Shown in pieces: positions 18,130 through 28,337 of a stretch of DNA of 64,000 nt. Position numbers and translations under genes: made by a program. This stretch comes from Novibacillus thermophilus (GTDB lineage Bacteria; Bacillota; Bacilli; Thermoactinomycetales; Novibacillaceae): assembly GCF_002005165.1 (NCBI RefSeq), contig NZ_CP019699.1:2728001-2792000 (forward strand). Reading direction: 5' to 3'. Every line of letters begins with the position of its first letter. The first letter of the stretch is position 1. The notes under the pieces are model-generated. The model saw nothing but the letters and a program-made list of their open reading frames with translations, was not told the DNA's origin and searched no databases.

Positions 18130-19347
18130 ATGCCGCTGGGCACGATGAGGCGATTGTGGCTCGTTATCCTCACCGGATACTGCTTCGTTTTCACAGCCTC
18201 GGTAGCGGCGGCAGAAGAAACGACAGACCCACGAGAAATCGATGAGTCGACGGTTCAAAACGACCTAGTGCAAAAACAGTTGGAATACATCGAGACCGAT
18301 GACATCGAGCAGTACTGGCAACGTATATACGATGAGTACAACGGTTTTTTGCCCGGCAGTGAACCCCCGAGCATTTTCGATTTGATCCTCGACAACCGCG
18401 AAGGGTTCGATGTGAAAGGCGCTTTGCTCGGGTTTTTCGAATACTTTTTGTTTGAAATTGTTCACAACATGGGACTGCTTGGCACGATCGCGGTTTTGGC
18501 CGTTTTCTGCATGTTGCTGCAGCAAATGCAGACGGCGTTCGAACAAAACACGGTGAGCAAAGTGGCGTACGCCGTCGCCTATTTGGTGTTGATCATTTTG
18601 GCGATTAACAGCTTTGCAGTGGCGATAGAGACGGCACAATCGACGATCGGGGGCATGGTGAACTTCATGCTCGCCCTCATCCCCCTGATGTTGACACTGT
18701 TAGGCGCTATGGGAAACGTCGTGTCGGTCACTGTATTTCATCCGCTCATCGCCTTCTTGGTACATGTGATCGGAACTGTCGTGTACACCGTCGTGTTTCC
18801 GCTGCTCTTTTTTTCCGCTGTCCTCGGCATGATTAGTTCATACGCCGTCCAGTATCCGCTGACGAACTTGGCTCGCTTGTTACGCAACGTCAGCATGAGC
18901 GCCCTCGGCATCTTCATGACGGTTTTCCTCGGCGTCGTTTCCGTGCAAGGGGCGGCGACGGCTGTCACAGACGGTGTGACGATCCGTACAGCGAAGTACG
19001 TCACAGGCAATTTCGTCCCAGTGGTAGGCGGCTTGTTTGCCGAGGCTGCCGATACAGTGGTCGGGGCCTCTCTCTTGGTCAAAAATGCTGTCGGCATGTC
19101 CGGGGTCATCATTCTCATGTTTATTTGCGCCTTCCCAGCACTGAAGATTTTAGCTTTGGCCTTGATTTACAGTTTCACCGGGGCCGTCATGCAACCGCTG
19201 GGCGACAGTCCGATTACGCAGTGCCTCGACACGATCGGAAAAGGACTGATCACCATATTCGCGGCCATGGCGACCGTCGGGCTCATGTTTTTTATCGCTG
19301 TGACGATCATTGTCGCAGCTGGAAACGTGTCCGTCATGTTGCGGTAG
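18130..19347 (+). CDS. spoIIIAE: Stage III sporulation protein AE
   Basis: The largest membrane protein of the SpoIIIA complex, 405 residues. A cleavable signal peptide (to about residue 27, ASVAAAEE) precedes an acidic region and then about seven hydrophobic helices with the conserved HNMGLLG and the SYAVQYPLTNLARLLRN region. AGGAGGTG precedes the ATG. In the canonical operon position between AD and AF. Confidence 0.95.
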   Translation: MPLGTMRRLWLVILTGYCFVFTASVAAAEETTDPREIDESTVQNDLVQKQLEYIETDDIEQYWQRIYDEYNGFLPGSEPPSIFDLILDNREGFDVKGALLGFFEYFLFEIVHNMGLLGTIAVLAVFCMLLQQMQTAFEQNTVSKVAYAVAYLVLIILAINSFAVAIETAQSTIGGMVNFMLALIPLMLTLLGAMGNVVSVTVFHPLIAFLVHVIGTVVYTVVFPLLFFSAVLGMISSYAVQYPLTNLARLLRNVSMSALGIFMTVFLGVVSVQGAATAVTDGVTIRTAKYVTGNFVPVVGGLFAEAADTVVGASLLVKNAVGMSGVIILMFICAFPALKILALALIYSFTGAVMQPLGDSPITQCLDTIGKGLITIFAAMATVGLMFFIAVTIIVAAGNVSVMLR

Positions 19348-19359
19348 GGAGGGGTGAAC

Positions 19360-20001
19360 GTGTCCTACTTGGCATCGTGGATTCAACAACTCGTGTTAAC
19401 CGTCATTTTGGCGACGTTCATTGACCTTTTGTTGCCAAACAACACGATGCAGCGTTACGTTCGCCTCGTTATGGGCTTGGTCATTTTAATGCTCATTCTC
19501 TCACCGCTGTTATCGTTGTTGCAAAGGGATTGGAGTCTTGAAGATCTGATGTCGCAGGGGCAAGCTGCCGCAAGGGGAGAACTTGAGAGCTTGCCACTCA
19601 TACAGGAGAAAGCTGGCACTCTGATGGAAAAGCAAGACGAGTGGGTGTCAGAAACGGTCAAAACGCGCATCGAGAGAAATATACGCGATGGGATTGAGCA
19701 ACAGTTTGACGTAGAGGTTATCGGCGTGACCGCTTCTTTGTCGGAAGGCGGAAAGCACCCAGGGGTTGACAGCGTCCGCGTGACTCTCGATCCCGGTGCA
19801 CATCCCCATGGTCAATGGGAGATTGAACCAGTAAAACCGGTCGACATTGACGTGGAAGAAGACCGAGAAGAAGAGTCAGAACCTGTTTCCAGTTCCATAC
19901 CTGCCTGGTATGTCCGCGATATACGGGAGTGGGTGTCGCGCGAATGGCACATCGAAGATGCGAACGTACAAGTGAATATCGCGGAAGAGGAGGGATCGTA
20001 A
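19360..20001 (+). CDS. spoIIIAF: Stage III sporulation protein AF
   Basis: About 213 residues: two N-terminal membrane helices (SYLASWIQQLVLTVILATFI, LVMGLVILMLILSPLL) and a soluble domain with coiled coil and a ring-building-like fold, thought to assemble with AG in the intermembrane space. The GTG at 19360 is preferred to the in-frame GTG at 19354 because of its distance from GGGAGGGG (19347-19354). The acidic insert near residue 165-180 is variable in the family. Confidence 0.92.
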   Translation: MSYLASWIQQLVLTVILATFIDLLLPNNTMQRYVRLVMGLVILMLILSPLLSLLQRDWSLEDLMSQGQAAARGELESLPLIQEKAGTLMEKQDEWVSETVKTRIERNIRDGIEQQFDVEVIGVTASLSEGGKHPGVDSVRVTLDPGAHPHGQWEIEPVKPVDIDVEEDREEESEPVSSSIPAWYVRDIREWVSREWHIEDANVQVNIAEEEGS

Positions 20002-20002
20002 C

Positions 20003-20650
20003 ATGCTGAAATCGTGGTGGAAGCGATTGACCGGGGAGACGGAAAACGCTGACGAACAAGACCATAGCTATGGGAACCGACCGCGAACGCTGCAATGGCT
20101 GGTTATTCTCGGGTGTGTCGGGGCGGCGTTCATGCTCTTCTCCTCCTTCATCAGCGTCCGGCAGGAAGTCATCCCCGCGCGCGAACCCCCGTCTGAAACG
20201 GGTGAAGCGGCTGAGACCTCTGCACTGTCTGGCGACGGCCGCCCTCTTTCCATCGAAGACTACGAAGATAAAATGGCCGCTGAATTGAGCGGACTCTTGG
20301 AAAAAGTCGTCGGCCTGGAACAAGTGTCAGTGCAAGTCAATCTAAAGTCGACGGAAATCGCCGTTCTTGAGAAAAACACAGTGAACAAGAAGCAAGTGAC
20401 AGAAGAAGAAGACAGGGAAGGCGGCAAACGGACAGTGACGGATACGAACGAAGACCGGCAGGTGGTGACGATACAAGGCAAACAAGGGGAAGAGCCGATC
20501 GTCGTACAGCGGTTAAAACCCGATGTAAAAGGCATCATGATCGTAGCTAAAGGGGTTGAAAATCTGGAAGTGAAATCTGCGGTGTTGCAGGCCGTCCGAG
20601 CTTACCTCGACGTGCCTCCACATAAAATTGCCATTTTGCCAAAAGGTTAA
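20003..20650 (+). CDS. spoIIIAG: Stage III sporulation protein AG
   Basis: A single-pass membrane protein (helix at about 31-50, LQWLVILGCVGAAFMLFSSF) whose extracytoplasmic domain forms the large 30-fold ring of the SpoIIIA channel. Conserved parts are YEDKMAAELSGLLEKVVGLEQVSVQVNL and the C-terminal GIMIVAKGVENLEVKSAVLQAV..YLDVPPHKIAILPKG. 215 residues, ATG after GGAGG, one base after the AF stop region. Confidence 0.95.
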   Translation: MLKSWWKRLTGETENADEQDHSYGNRPRTLQWLVILGCVGAAFMLFSSFISVRQEVIPAREPPSETGEAAETSALSGDGRPLSIEDYEDKMAAELSGLLEKVVGLEQVSVQVNLKSTEIAVLEKNTVNKKQVTEEEDREGGKRTVTDTNEDRQVVTIQGKQGEEPIVVQRLKPDVKGIMIVAKGVENLEVKSAVLQAVRAYLDVPPHKIAILPKG

Positions 20651-20662
20651 GGAGGGTTTAAT

Positions 20663-21316
20663 TTGAGTAAACAAACGGTTTGGTTAGTGACGATGCTCTC
20701 GCTGATGGTCGTCTTGTCCGCCTACTACATCGTCTCGGGTCCGGTAGAGCCGGTGGATGATGTGGCGGCGACCGAAGAAGACGCAGAGGTGACAACACAA
20801 GAGGCGAACCCGCTGGAACTGGCGCTGTTCGGGTCTGATGGAGACGGGGAGGAAGATGCAGAGAAAGGAGCAGACGAGGCGGAGACAAAGGAAGAAGCGC
20901 GTGATTCAGAAGGAGAAAAGACTGAAGAAACCGGTACCGAGGACGACGACACCCCGGCGATCAGCGGGCAGGATTACTTCCTCGCTATGCAGACAGAGCG
21001 TTCTGCCATCAACTCAGAGCTAATTGAAAAGTACACAGACATTATGACCGATCCCCAGTCGTCCGAAGAACAGGCTGAAGCGGCAAGCGCCAAATTGGAA
21101 GAGTTGCGAAAGACGATCGACCAAGTGACAGAAATGGAAGAACTGATCAGGGGACAAGGATATAACGACGCCCTCGTCATGCACGAAAAGGGAAAATACG
21201 ACATTACCGTGCAAACGGACTCCCTCAGCAAAAAGCAAGCCGTGGAAATATTGGAACTCATTCAAGAAGAGACGGATGTTCCGGCCACATACTTGACCAT
21301 TTCTTATCACCCGTAA
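20663..21316 (+). CDS. spoIIIAH: Stage III sporulation protein AH
   Basis: Mother-cell membrane protein whose forespore-facing domain binds SpoIIQ. One N-terminal helix (VWLVTMLSLMVVLSAYYIVS), a long acidic linker (Glu/Asp-rich, about residues 30-95), and a C-terminal ring-building domain ending DVPATYLTISYHP. 217 residues; TTG start after AAGGAGGG. Last gene of the operon, ended by a strong terminator. Confidence 0.93.
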   Translation: MSKQTVWLVTMLSLMVVLSAYYIVSGPVEPVDDVAATEEDAEVTTQEANPLELALFGSDGDGEEDAEKGADEAETKEEARDSEGEKTEETGTEDDDTPAISGQDYFLAMQTERSAINSELIEKYTDIMTDPQSSEEQAEAASAKLEELRKTIDQVTEMEELIRGQGYNDALVMHEKGKYDITVQTDSLSKKQAVEILELIQEETDVPATYLTISYHP

Positions 21317-21330
21317 CGCGTGCCGTTCTC

Positions 21331-21360
21331 CAATCCCTTTTAACAGGGATTGTTTTTTTT
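21331..21360 (+). terminator. Terminator of the spoIIIA operon
   Basis: CAATCCC-TTTTAACA-GGGATTG followed by eight T residues. Confidence 0.9.
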
Positions 21361-21473
21361 CGCAAATGTGTGGAGGTTGTGGTATGATCGAGTAGTCTTA
21401 CCTCCCGTTAGTGGATGTGATAAAATACACATGACAGATGGGGATATTTGAACGTTCTGGGAGTGATAATTCA

Positions 21474-21944
21474 GTGAAGATGGAAGACATACGTGAACTT
21501 ATACAAATAATGGAACAATCGGACTTGGAAGAACTGGAACTGGAACAGCACGGTGTCCGCCTCAGTTTGAAGAAGTCCCTTTCACCGGGGGACAAGAGAC
21601 AGCCGAACGGTGAGGCTGTTCAAACGAAAGCCGTACAACACGTGTCAGAGGCGACGGACCGCCCGGAACACGACACCCGACAAACGGCCACTGAGGATAC
21701 ATCATTACATAAGATCGTATCCCCGATGGTGGGGACCTTCTACCGGGCGCCGGCCCCCGATGCCGATCCGTACGTGCAAGTGGGAGATCGAGTTCAGGAG
21801 AACACGGTCGTGTGCATCGTCGAAGCGATGAAGTTGATGAACGAAATTGAAGCAGAGGTCACGGGAGAAATTGTGGAAGTTCTCGCCGAGAACGGACAAT
21901 TGGTCGAATACGGCCAGCCGCTGTTCTTGGTAAAAAAAGACTAG
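21474..21944 (+). CDS. accB: Biotin carboxyl carrier protein of acetyl-CoA carboxylase
   Basis: Carries the carboxyl group on biotin for the first step of fatty acid synthesis. 156 residues: an N-terminal part beginning [22 protein letters not shown], a polar linker, and the biotinyl domain with the biotinylated Lys120 in [13 protein letters not shown]. The GTG at 21474 is chosen because GGGAGTG lies nine bases upstream; an open frame from 21438 has no ribosome site. It forms a unit with accC, 13 bases downstream. Confidence 0.95.
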   Translation: MKMEDIRELIQIMEQSDLEELELEQHGVRLSLKKSLSPGDKRQPNGEAVQTKAVQHVSEATDRPEHDTRQTATEDTSLHKIVSPMVGTFYRAPAPDADPYVQVGDRVQENTVVCIVEAMKLMNEIEAEVTGEIVEVLAENGQLVEYGQPLFLVKKD

Positions 21945-21957
21945 GAGAGGGCTTGTC

Positions 21958-23349
21958 ATGTTTCATAAAGTGTTGATTGCGAACCGGGGCGAGATCGCCG
22001 TCCGCATCATTCGCGCGTGTCGTGAAATGGGGATCTACACTGTCGCAGTCTACTCGGAAGCGGACCGGGACAGTTTACACGTCAAACTGGCTGATGAAGC
22101 GTACTGCATCGGACCAAAAGCAGCTCGTGACAGTTACTTAAACTTCGCCAACATCATGAGCGTGGCCACTTTGACCGAAGCGGACGCCATCCACCCGGGT
22201 TACGGATTTTTGGCGGAAAACAGCGATTTTGCGGACATCTGCGCTGAGTGCAACATCACGTTCATCGGCCCGAGTGCCCATGCGATTCAGTTGATGGGGG
22301 ACAAATCGACGGCCAAAGAAACGATGAGACGAGCGGGTGTTCCCGTCGTACCAGGGTCGGACGGTTTAATTGACAGCGAAAAAGAAGCGGTCGAAACGGC
22401 AGAAGCTATCGGCTACCCCGTTCTCGTAAAGGCGACCGCTGGAGGCGGCGGGAAAGGGATACGTATCGTACGAAACCGAGGTGAACTCGTTCAATCCATT
22501 CGCACGGCGAGGCAGGAGGCAGAAGCGAACTTTAGTGATGCCGGCGTCTATCTAGAGAAGTACTTGCAACAACCGCGTCACGTTGAAGTGCAGGTCATGG
22601 CTGATCAACACGGAAACGTAATTCATTTGGGTGAAAGGGATTGCTCGGTCCAGCGCCGCATGCAGAAATTGATTGAAGAAGCGCCGTCGCCGGCTGTCGA
22701 TGAAGACCTCCGCCGCGAGATGGGACAGGCTGCTGTCCGCGCGGCACGGGCAGTTGATTACGAAGGAGCCGGGACAGTAGAGTTCCTTTTGGAAGATGGT
22801 CACTTTTATTTCATTGAGATGAACACGCGTATCCAGGTAGAGCACCCCGTGACGGAAATGGTGACCGGGATTGACCTGATTAAGGAACAAATTCGCGTTG
22901 CGGCAGGTGAACCGTTATCCGTCAAGCAAGAAGACGTCCGTTTGGACGGGTGGGCCATCGAATGCCGCATCAATGCAGAAAATCCCGAGAAGCAGTTTAT
23001 GCCGTCCCCCGGGACTCTCTCGTTTTACTTGCCCCCTGGAGGGATGGGGGTACGTGTAGACAGCTCTGCCTACCCCGGTGCTGAAATCACGCCGTTTTAC
23101 GATTCTATGATTGCTAAACTCATTGTGTGGGGTAACAATAGAGATGAGGCGATTGCGAAAATGAAGCGAGCCCTCGTGGAATTTGCCGTCGAAGGAATTG
23201 AGACGACCATCCCCTTCCATTTACAAGTGTTGGAGCACGAACGTTTTGTGAAGGGGGACGTGACGACACAATTCGTGGACCAATTGAAGAGGTCAGTGGA
23301 GGCCAAAGGAGATGAAAACGATGGAACACCAAGATTGGACGCCGTTTGA
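21958..23349 (+). CDS. accC: Biotin carboxylase subunit of acetyl-CoA carboxylase
   Basis: ATP-grasp enzyme that carboxylates biotin on AccB using bicarbonate. 463 residues with [20 protein letters not shown], the ATP-binding loop [14 protein letters not shown], and [21 protein letters not shown] with catalytic residues. It carries a slightly longer C-terminus (to [16 protein letters not shown]) that overlaps the next gene by some 30-40 bases. Starts after GGAGAGGG. Confidence 0.96.
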   Translation: MFHKVLIANRGEIAVRIIRACREMGIYTVAVYSEADRDSLHVKLADEAYCIGPKAARDSYLNFANIMSVATLTEADAIHPGYGFLAENSDFADICAECNITFIGPSAHAIQLMGDKSTAKETMRRAGVPVVPGSDGLIDSEKEAVETAEAIGYPVLVKATAGGGGKGIRIVRNRGELVQSIRTARQEAEANFSDAGVYLEKYLQQPRHVEVQVMADQHGNVIHLGERDCSVQRRMQKLIEEAPSPAVDEDLRREMGQAAVRAARAVDYEGAGTVEFLLEDGHFYFIEMNTRIQVEHPVTEMVTGIDLIKEQIRVAAGEPLSVKQEDVRLDGWAIECRINAENPEKQFMPSPGTLSFYLPPGGMGVRVDSSAYPGAEITPFYDSMIAKLIVWGNNRDEAIAKMKRALVEFAVEGIETTIPFHLQVLEHERFVKGDVTTQFVDQLKRSVEAKGDENDGTPRLDAV

Positions 23350-23689
23350 CCAGACGGCGTTGGGGACAGTGGAAATCGCCCCGGAAGTCATTGAGTTCAT
23401 CGCGGGAACCGCCGCACTGGACGTTGAAGGGGTTCACGCTTTGAGCGGCGGTTTTGTCGGCGACATCCAAGAAAAACTCGGGCGCAAAAACGTGCGCAAA
23501 GGGATTCGCGTACGCATTGGCGACCAGGAAGTAGAAGTCGCCTTGTCCGTCATTATGGTGTACGGCTCGTCTATCCCGCGAGTTGCCAACGAATTGCAAC
23601 ACAAAGTCAAGCAGTCGATTGAAACGATGACCTCTCTGACGGTGAAACGCGTGAACGTGTACGTCACAGGGGTAGCCTGGGACAAGTGA
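23312..23689 (+). CDS. yqhY: Asp23/Gls24 family envelope stress protein (YqhY)
   Basis: A 125-residue Asp23-domain protein ([27 protein letters not shown], then [33 protein letters not shown]). YqhY is conserved beside accBC and genetically linked to control of acetyl-CoA carboxylase activity in B. subtilis. The start may be the ATG at 23312 or, with better spacing from AAAGGAG, the ATG at 23321; both lie inside the end of accC. Confidence 0.92.
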   Translation: MKTMEHQDWTPFDQTALGTVEIAPEVIEFIAGTAALDVEGVHALSGGFVGDIQEKLGRKNVRKGIRVRIGDQEVEVALSVIMVYGSSIPRVANELQHKVKQSIETMTSLTVKRVNVYVTGVAWDK

Positions 23690-23708
23690 GGCTGACAGGA
23701 GGAAGCAC

Positions 23709-24098
23709 ATGGCGAAGAAACGGAAAAGGTTATGGTGTCAAGCCTTTTTAGCGGCTGGCAGTGCATTGGGTTTGTACATAAGTGTCAGCTGCAAAAGGCG
23801 TAGCAAACCGCTGCTCCTCGACGCCACGGAAGAGGGGGCCGTCTTTGTGACGGCGCATTCATTGGAACAGGCAATCCGCCGACTGCTTAACGAAGAGCGG
23901 AATGTGCATCCCCTCCGCATAAGAGCTGTTTTGGCAGGAGAGCGCGTACAGAAAATCACGGGAACCGTTCAGTTGAAGCAAAGCCGTTTGACCCCGACGA
24001 CGGAACAATTAGAAGAAAAGATCCGCCTCCTTGTCCGCGAACAATTTGGCGTAGAGCTGCCGGCCGCTGCCCTTCACTTTGACACGATACTGACGTGA
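23709..24098 (+). CDS. Small membrane-anchored protein, AmaP-like
   Basis: 129 residues: a basic N-terminus (MAKKRKRLW), one hydrophobic segment (CQAFLAAGSALGLYISV) and a soluble domain of two alternating hydrophobic strands and an amphipathic helix ending REQFGVELPAAALHFD. The pattern (a leading strand, a helix rich in Leu/Arg, strands, a final VEL..V strand) resembles the AmaP anchor of Asp23 proteins, and it directly follows an Asp23-family gene, so it may tether YqhY to the membrane. This assignment is inference. ATG after AGGAGG. Confidence 0.55.
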   Translation: MAKKRKRLWCQAFLAAGSALGLYISVSCKRRSKPLLLDATEEGAVFVTAHSLEQAIRRLLNEERNVHPLRIRAVLAGERVQKITGTVQLKQSRLTPTTEQLEEKIRLLVREQFGVELPAAALHFDTILT

Positions 24099-24150
24099 AC
24101 GGACTGTCGGTTGGAGGACGGGTTTCGTTAGGAAAGGAAAGGACGTTAGC

Positions 24151-24549
24151 ATGAGTCGACGCGATGCACGGGAAAAGGTGATACAAGCCCTTTACCAGCT
24201 GGACTTTCATCGGGACCGATGTGATTTGCCTGACGACTGGTTGAACGGATTGCGCGAACGGGACCTTCTGTTTTACAGAGAATTGTTGACCGGCGTGCGT
24301 AACCGCCTGGACAAACTGGACCAAATGATTCGGCCCGCGTTAAAAGGATGGACGCTAGAGAGGTTGTCAGCCGTTGACCGCGCCATTCTTCGTCTCGGGA
24401 CGTATGAACTGAGTGAAAGGGACGACATACCGCCCAACGTGACGTTGAACGAAGCGGTGGAGCTGGCCAAGCGGTTCAGTACCGATGAGGCGGCGCGCTT
24501 CATAAACGGCGTTTTAAGTCAAATCAGGCGAAATCTCGAAGAGCGCTAA
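24151..24549 (+). CDS. nusB: Transcription antitermination factor NusB
   Basis: Binds BoxA RNA with NusE to promote antitermination on rRNA operons. 132 residues, all-helical, with SRRDAREKVIQALYQLDFH at the N-terminus and ERDDIPPNVTLNEAVELAKRFSTDEAARFINGVL at the C-terminus, both diagnostic. ATG start preceded by GGAAAGGA. Confidence 0.95.
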   Translation: MSRRDAREKVIQALYQLDFHRDRCDLPDDWLNGLRERDLLFYRELLTGVRNRLDKLDQMIRPALKGWTLERLSAVDRAILRLGTYELSERDDIPPNVTLNEAVELAKRFSTDEAARFINGVLSQIRRNLEER

Positions 24550-24564
24550 AGGACGGAGTTCTGA

Positions 24565-25532
24565 ATGTCTCGATACGTGCTCGGAATCGACACGAGTAAC
24601 TACTGTACGTCGCTCTGCCTCTTGTCAGATGCGGGAGAGATTATGGCGGACAAACGGAAGTGGCTGCCGGTAGCGCGAGGGATGAAAGGGGTGCGTCAAT
24701 CGGATGGAGTTTTTCACCACGTGCGGCAACTGGCCGATCTGTGGTGCAGTGTCACTGTCCCGGATAGTGCCCGGCTGGCTGCCGTCTGTGCCAGTAGCGC
24801 TCCCCGACCGGTCGAAGGTTCTTACATGCCAGTGTTTACGGTCGGCGTCAACTGGGGACGGTCTCTTGCCCATGCGGCTGGTGTTCCGTTTTACGAGACG
24901 ACCCATCAGGAAGGACACATCGCGGCAGCCCTTGGCGCCGCCGATCGCGAGGTAGAGGAAGACGTGCTCACAGTCTTACACTTGTCCGGGGGACATCGGA
25001 CATGCTGCACGTGCGGCGTTTGGCGTCAGGCTTTCAAATAAGAAAAGTGGGCGGTTCTACAGATTTGTATGCAGGTCAACTCGTGGACCGGATTGGCGTG
25101 GCGTTAGGTTTGTCTTTCCCAGCTGGGCGCGAACTCGAGCAGCTGGCGCGAGAGTCGCAGCAACTCCTATCAGTTCCTGCATCAGTACAGGGGACACACT
25201 TTTCGTTTTCGGGTCCGGAAACTGCGCTGAAGCGCCTTTTGGAGACGGGGCGGCATCGCGTTGCCGACATCGCCCGCGCCGTGGAAAACGTCATTGCCAA
25301 AACGGTGGAAAAAAGTCTTCTCAACGCTTTTAAAGCGGGATTTCCAAAACACGTTTTGCTCGTAGGAGGCGTGGCGGCGAACAACTACATCAGGGAGAGA
25401 CTGAGACGACGTTTAGAACACCGGGCCGTCGGCGCCCGAATATCTTTTGCCCGCGTTCACTTCTCCGGTGACAACGCATTCGGCGTAGCCTCTATCGGGT
25501 GGGATCAACTGAAAAAGGAGCTGGACAGGTGA
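24565..25532 (+). pseudogene. TsaD/Gcp-like glycoprotease-family paralogue, one-base frameshift
   Basis: Actin-fold ATPase-like protein of COG0533. The first frame begins YVLGIDTSNYCTS and contains the metal motif TTHQEGHIAAAL (HxxxH) before failing at HLSGG; the next frame continues TSDMLHVRRLASGFQI, LVDRIGVALGLSFPAG, KHVLLVGGVAANNYIRERL, and HFSGDNAFGVA. One extra G in the run 24988-24992 restores ~322 residues. The MKGVRQSDGVFHH segment marks this as the divergent Firmicutes paralogue often annotated O-sialoglycoprotein endopeptidase, not the tRNA t6A enzyme itself. It overlaps folD by four bases. Confidence 0.8.
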
Positions 25533-26413
25533 CAGCAACGATCATTGACGGAAATCAGTTAGCAGAACAGAAACGGTCGGAAATCAAAAAAAGAGTCGAT
25601 GAGTTGAGACAGCGCGGCATCGAACCGGGACTGACCGTCGTGTTAGTGGGAAATGACCCGGCTTCTACCTCTTACGTCCGGGGCAAGGAAAAAGCGTGTA
25701 AGGCCGTTGGCATCCGATCAGAAGTGCTCAGACTTCCGAAAGAAACGAGCGAAGAAGAATTGTTAAACCACGTTAGGCGTTGTAACGAAGATCCTCGCGT
25801 TGACGGCATTCTCGTTCAATTGCCGTTGCCCGACCACATTAACGAACAGCGCGTGATCAACAGCATCAACCCGGACAAGGATGTAGACGGTTTTCACCCC
25901 ATCAGTGTCGGGAATCTCGTCATCGGAAATCCGGGATTCTTGCCTTGTACACCGTACGGCATTATGGAGATGTTTCGCGCCTACGATATTTCCCTCAGCG
26001 GCAGACACGCTGTCGTCATCGGGCGCAGCAACATTGTCGGAAAACCGATTTCTCTTTTGATGCAGCGGGAACACGCCACAGTGACGATGTGTCATTCGCG
26101 CACGAAACATTTGAAAGCATTCACGAAACAGGCAGACATCGTCGTCGCTGCCGTAGGACGGCCGCGTTTTGTGACGGCTGACTTTGTTTCACCGGGAAGT
26201 GTCGTGATCGACGTAGGCATTAACCGGGTGGAATCGGGCAAACTCGTCGGTGATGTCGATTTTGAAGAAGTGAAAGAGATCGCGTCGTACATTACACCCG
26301 TTCCGAAAGGGGTCGGCCCGATGACGATCGCGATGCTCTTGCACAATACGGTCTGGAGTGCGGAACGGAAAGCGGGCATCGCCACGGGAAGCGGAAACGG
26401 CGTACTCACTTGA
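25529..26413 (+). CDS. folD: Bifunctional methylenetetrahydrofolate dehydrogenase/cyclohydrolase
   Basis: Interconverts 5,10-methylene-, methenyl- and 10-formyl-tetrahydrofolate in one-carbon metabolism. 294 residues from the GTG at 25529 with AAGGAG upstream. Signatures: VGNDPASTSYVRGKEKACKAVGI (active-site Tyr and Lys), ILVQLPLPDHI, the NADP-binding VIGRSNIVGKPISLLM and the C-terminal TPVPKGVGPMTIAMLL. It overlaps the preceding gene by four bases. Confidence 0.96.
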   Translation: MTATIIDGNQLAEQKRSEIKKRVDELRQRGIEPGLTVVLVGNDPASTSYVRGKEKACKAVGIRSEVLRLPKETSEEELLNHVRRCNEDPRVDGILVQLPLPDHINEQRVINSINPDKDVDGFHPISVGNLVIGNPGFLPCTPYGIMEMFRAYDISLSGRHAVVIGRSNIVGKPISLLMQREHATVTMCHSRTKHLKAFTKQADIVVAAVGRPRFVTADFVSPGSVVIDVGINRVESGKLVGDVDFEEVKEIASYITPVPKGVGPMTIAMLLHNTVWSAERKAGIATGSGNGVLT

Positions 26414-26717
26414 GGCAACCAGGAACGGTTCGCACGGCGGGCACAAGTTTTTTGCTGACTCACATTGTTTACAGCCTCACTGTGTTTCCCGCTAGTGGTG
26501 GAGCAGGCTTTAGCGATAGAACAAAGTTTCGTGTGCCGCGGTGTGGGATAAGGCGAACGGCTACTTTTTTAGTGAATGCCCCGACGTGTGTTCATGCAGC
26601 ACGAGACCTAAAGGGCGTCTGGAGGGATCAAACTAACTGCGTACAAGGGCCCCAAGGAATGGGCGCAGAAACGTGGTCGAGGAAGATTTCGCCGACTAAT
26701 CAAACGCGAGGTGAGGC
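26414..26717. other. Gap of ~300 bases without a recognisable gene
   Basis: No open frame here resembles a protein, and I see no convincing terminator hairpin or repeat. Short T runs occur (near 26450 and 26565), but without strong stems. In related genomes folD and xseA are nearly adjacent, so this may be spacer or decayed sequence. Confidence 0.4.
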
Positions 26718-28093
26718 ATGGTGGAGCGGGAAGAGCGAGAGATTTGGACCGTCAGCACACTGAACCGGTACGTCCGCGAATATTTGGAACAGAACGTCAC
26801 CCTGCATTCTCTGTGGGTGCGCGGCGAAATATCCAATTTTAAACATCATTCCCGGGGCACATGTACTTTACGCTAAAGGACGAAGCGAGCCGCATGAATG
26901 CCGTCATGTTTGCCAGGCATAACCGCCGCTTAAAGTTCGTACCGAAAGACGGCGACAACGTGTTGGTGCGCTGTTCCTTGTCCATGTACGAAATTGGCGG
27001 ACAAATCCAGCTGTACGTGAAGGAAATGCAGCCCGACGGCATCGGCACCTTGTTCCTCGCCTTTGAGCAGTTGAAGCAGAAGCTAGAAGCCGAAGGCCTG
27101 TTTCAACAGGAGCGGAAACGCCCCTTGCCTCCTCACCCGAAGACGGTAGGGGTCGTCACCTCACCTACCGGAGCGGCAGTACGGGACATTGTCACCACGA
27201 TTGCCAGAAGATCACCGCATACGAACGTTCTGTTGTTCCCCGCCATCGTGCAAGGAGACGACGCTGTGCAGTCAGTGGTCGACGCCATCGAACTCGCTAA
27301 CCGGCATTTTCAAGAAGAAGTGGACGTTCTCATCGTGGGCCGCGGCGGCGGTTCGCTGGAAGAGCTGTGGGCGTTTAACGAAGAGGCGGTCGCTCGCGCG
27401 ATTGTTCTGTCCGACATTCCGGTTATTGCGGCAGTCGGTCACGAAACGGATGTGACGATCGCCGATTTCGTCGCCGATGTGCGGGCGGCGACACCGACAG
27501 CTGCGGCGGAACTAGCCGTTCCGTCTCACAGTGAACTCGCGGCCCGGGTTCACGATTTACACAACCGGGTCGGCCGTGCCACAACCCGGTTACTCGAGCG
27601 TTACCGCGAACAATTGAATCGATGCCGTAAGTCTCCGGTCATGAGGCGCCCGGCATTGCAACTGCGGGAGTACATCCAACGGCTGGACTATCTTCATGCC
27701 GACCTCACCCGCGCCGCGACCAACCAAGTAAAACGAAACGCCGACAGACTAGCCTACTGTCAAGACCGCATCCGACTGCACCGCTTGTCGGAAAAAGTCG
27801 CCCTTGTGCAAAAAGAGCTCAGGCGCGCTGAACAGCACTTGGTGAGAGGACTTGAACGCATGATTCGCGAAAAGCAGTCGACGTTAGAACATAAGTTGCG
27901 GCAATTGGACGCCCTCAGTCCGCTCAAAGTGATGCAAAGGGGCTACTCCCTCGTCTACCGGGAGGATGACGGACGACTCGTGAAAACGATAGGCGAAGTG
28001 GACCTGGGGGATATTGTGCACGTTCACGTGTCTGACGGGAAACTGAGCTGCCAAGTGTGGGGATTGGAGGAGAAGACGCATGGTGGAAAGTAA
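26718..28093 (+). pseudogene. xseA: Exodeoxyribonuclease VII large subunit, one-base frameshift
   Basis: Large subunit of the single-strand DNA exonuclease. From the ATG at 26718 (GAGGTGAG upstream) the frame encodes IWTVSTLNRYVREYLEQN and LWVRGEISNFKHHSRG, the OB-fold N-terminus, and then breaks; the next frame continues HMYFTLKDEASRMNAVMF to the end with VTSPTGAAVRDI, IVGRGGGSLEELWAFN and GHETDVTIADFVADVRAATPT. One extra G in the run 26854-26857 restores a ~459-residue protein of normal length. The downstream piece alone would lack the DNA-binding domain. xseB overlaps its end by 14 bases. Confidence 0.9.
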
Positions 28094-28331
28094 AGAGAAT
28101 CAGTACGAGACGTTGACGTTTGAAGAAGCGTTGAAACGCCTTGAAGAAGTGGTACAGAAGCTAGAAGACGGCGATGTGCCGTTGGAAGAGGCGATTGACC
28201 TCTTTCAAGAAGGGATGGCTTTGTCCAAACGGTGCAGTCAACAGTTGGACAAGGCGGAACAGCGCATCGAGATGTTGATGGAAGAAAACGGAGAATGGAC
28301 GAAGAAACCTTTTGCTCCCGAGGAGGACTAG
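28080..28331 (+). CDS. xseB: Exodeoxyribonuclease VII small subunit
   Basis: 83 residues, helical, with LTFEEALKRLEEVVQKLEDGDVPLEEAIDLFQEGM, the full family signature; several copies wrap the coiled coil of XseA. ATG at 28080 with GGAGGAG upstream, inside the end of xseA. Confidence 0.96.
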   Translation: MVESKENQYETLTFEEALKRLEEVVQKLEDGDVPLEEAIDLFQEGMALSKRCSQQLDKAEQRIEMLMEENGEWTKKPFAPEED

Positions 28332-28337
28332 ACGCCG

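Noticed and set aside
26410-26763. Open frame of ~117 codons between folD and xseA
   Set aside because: Composition is low in protein-like patterns and it overlaps the real start of xseA.
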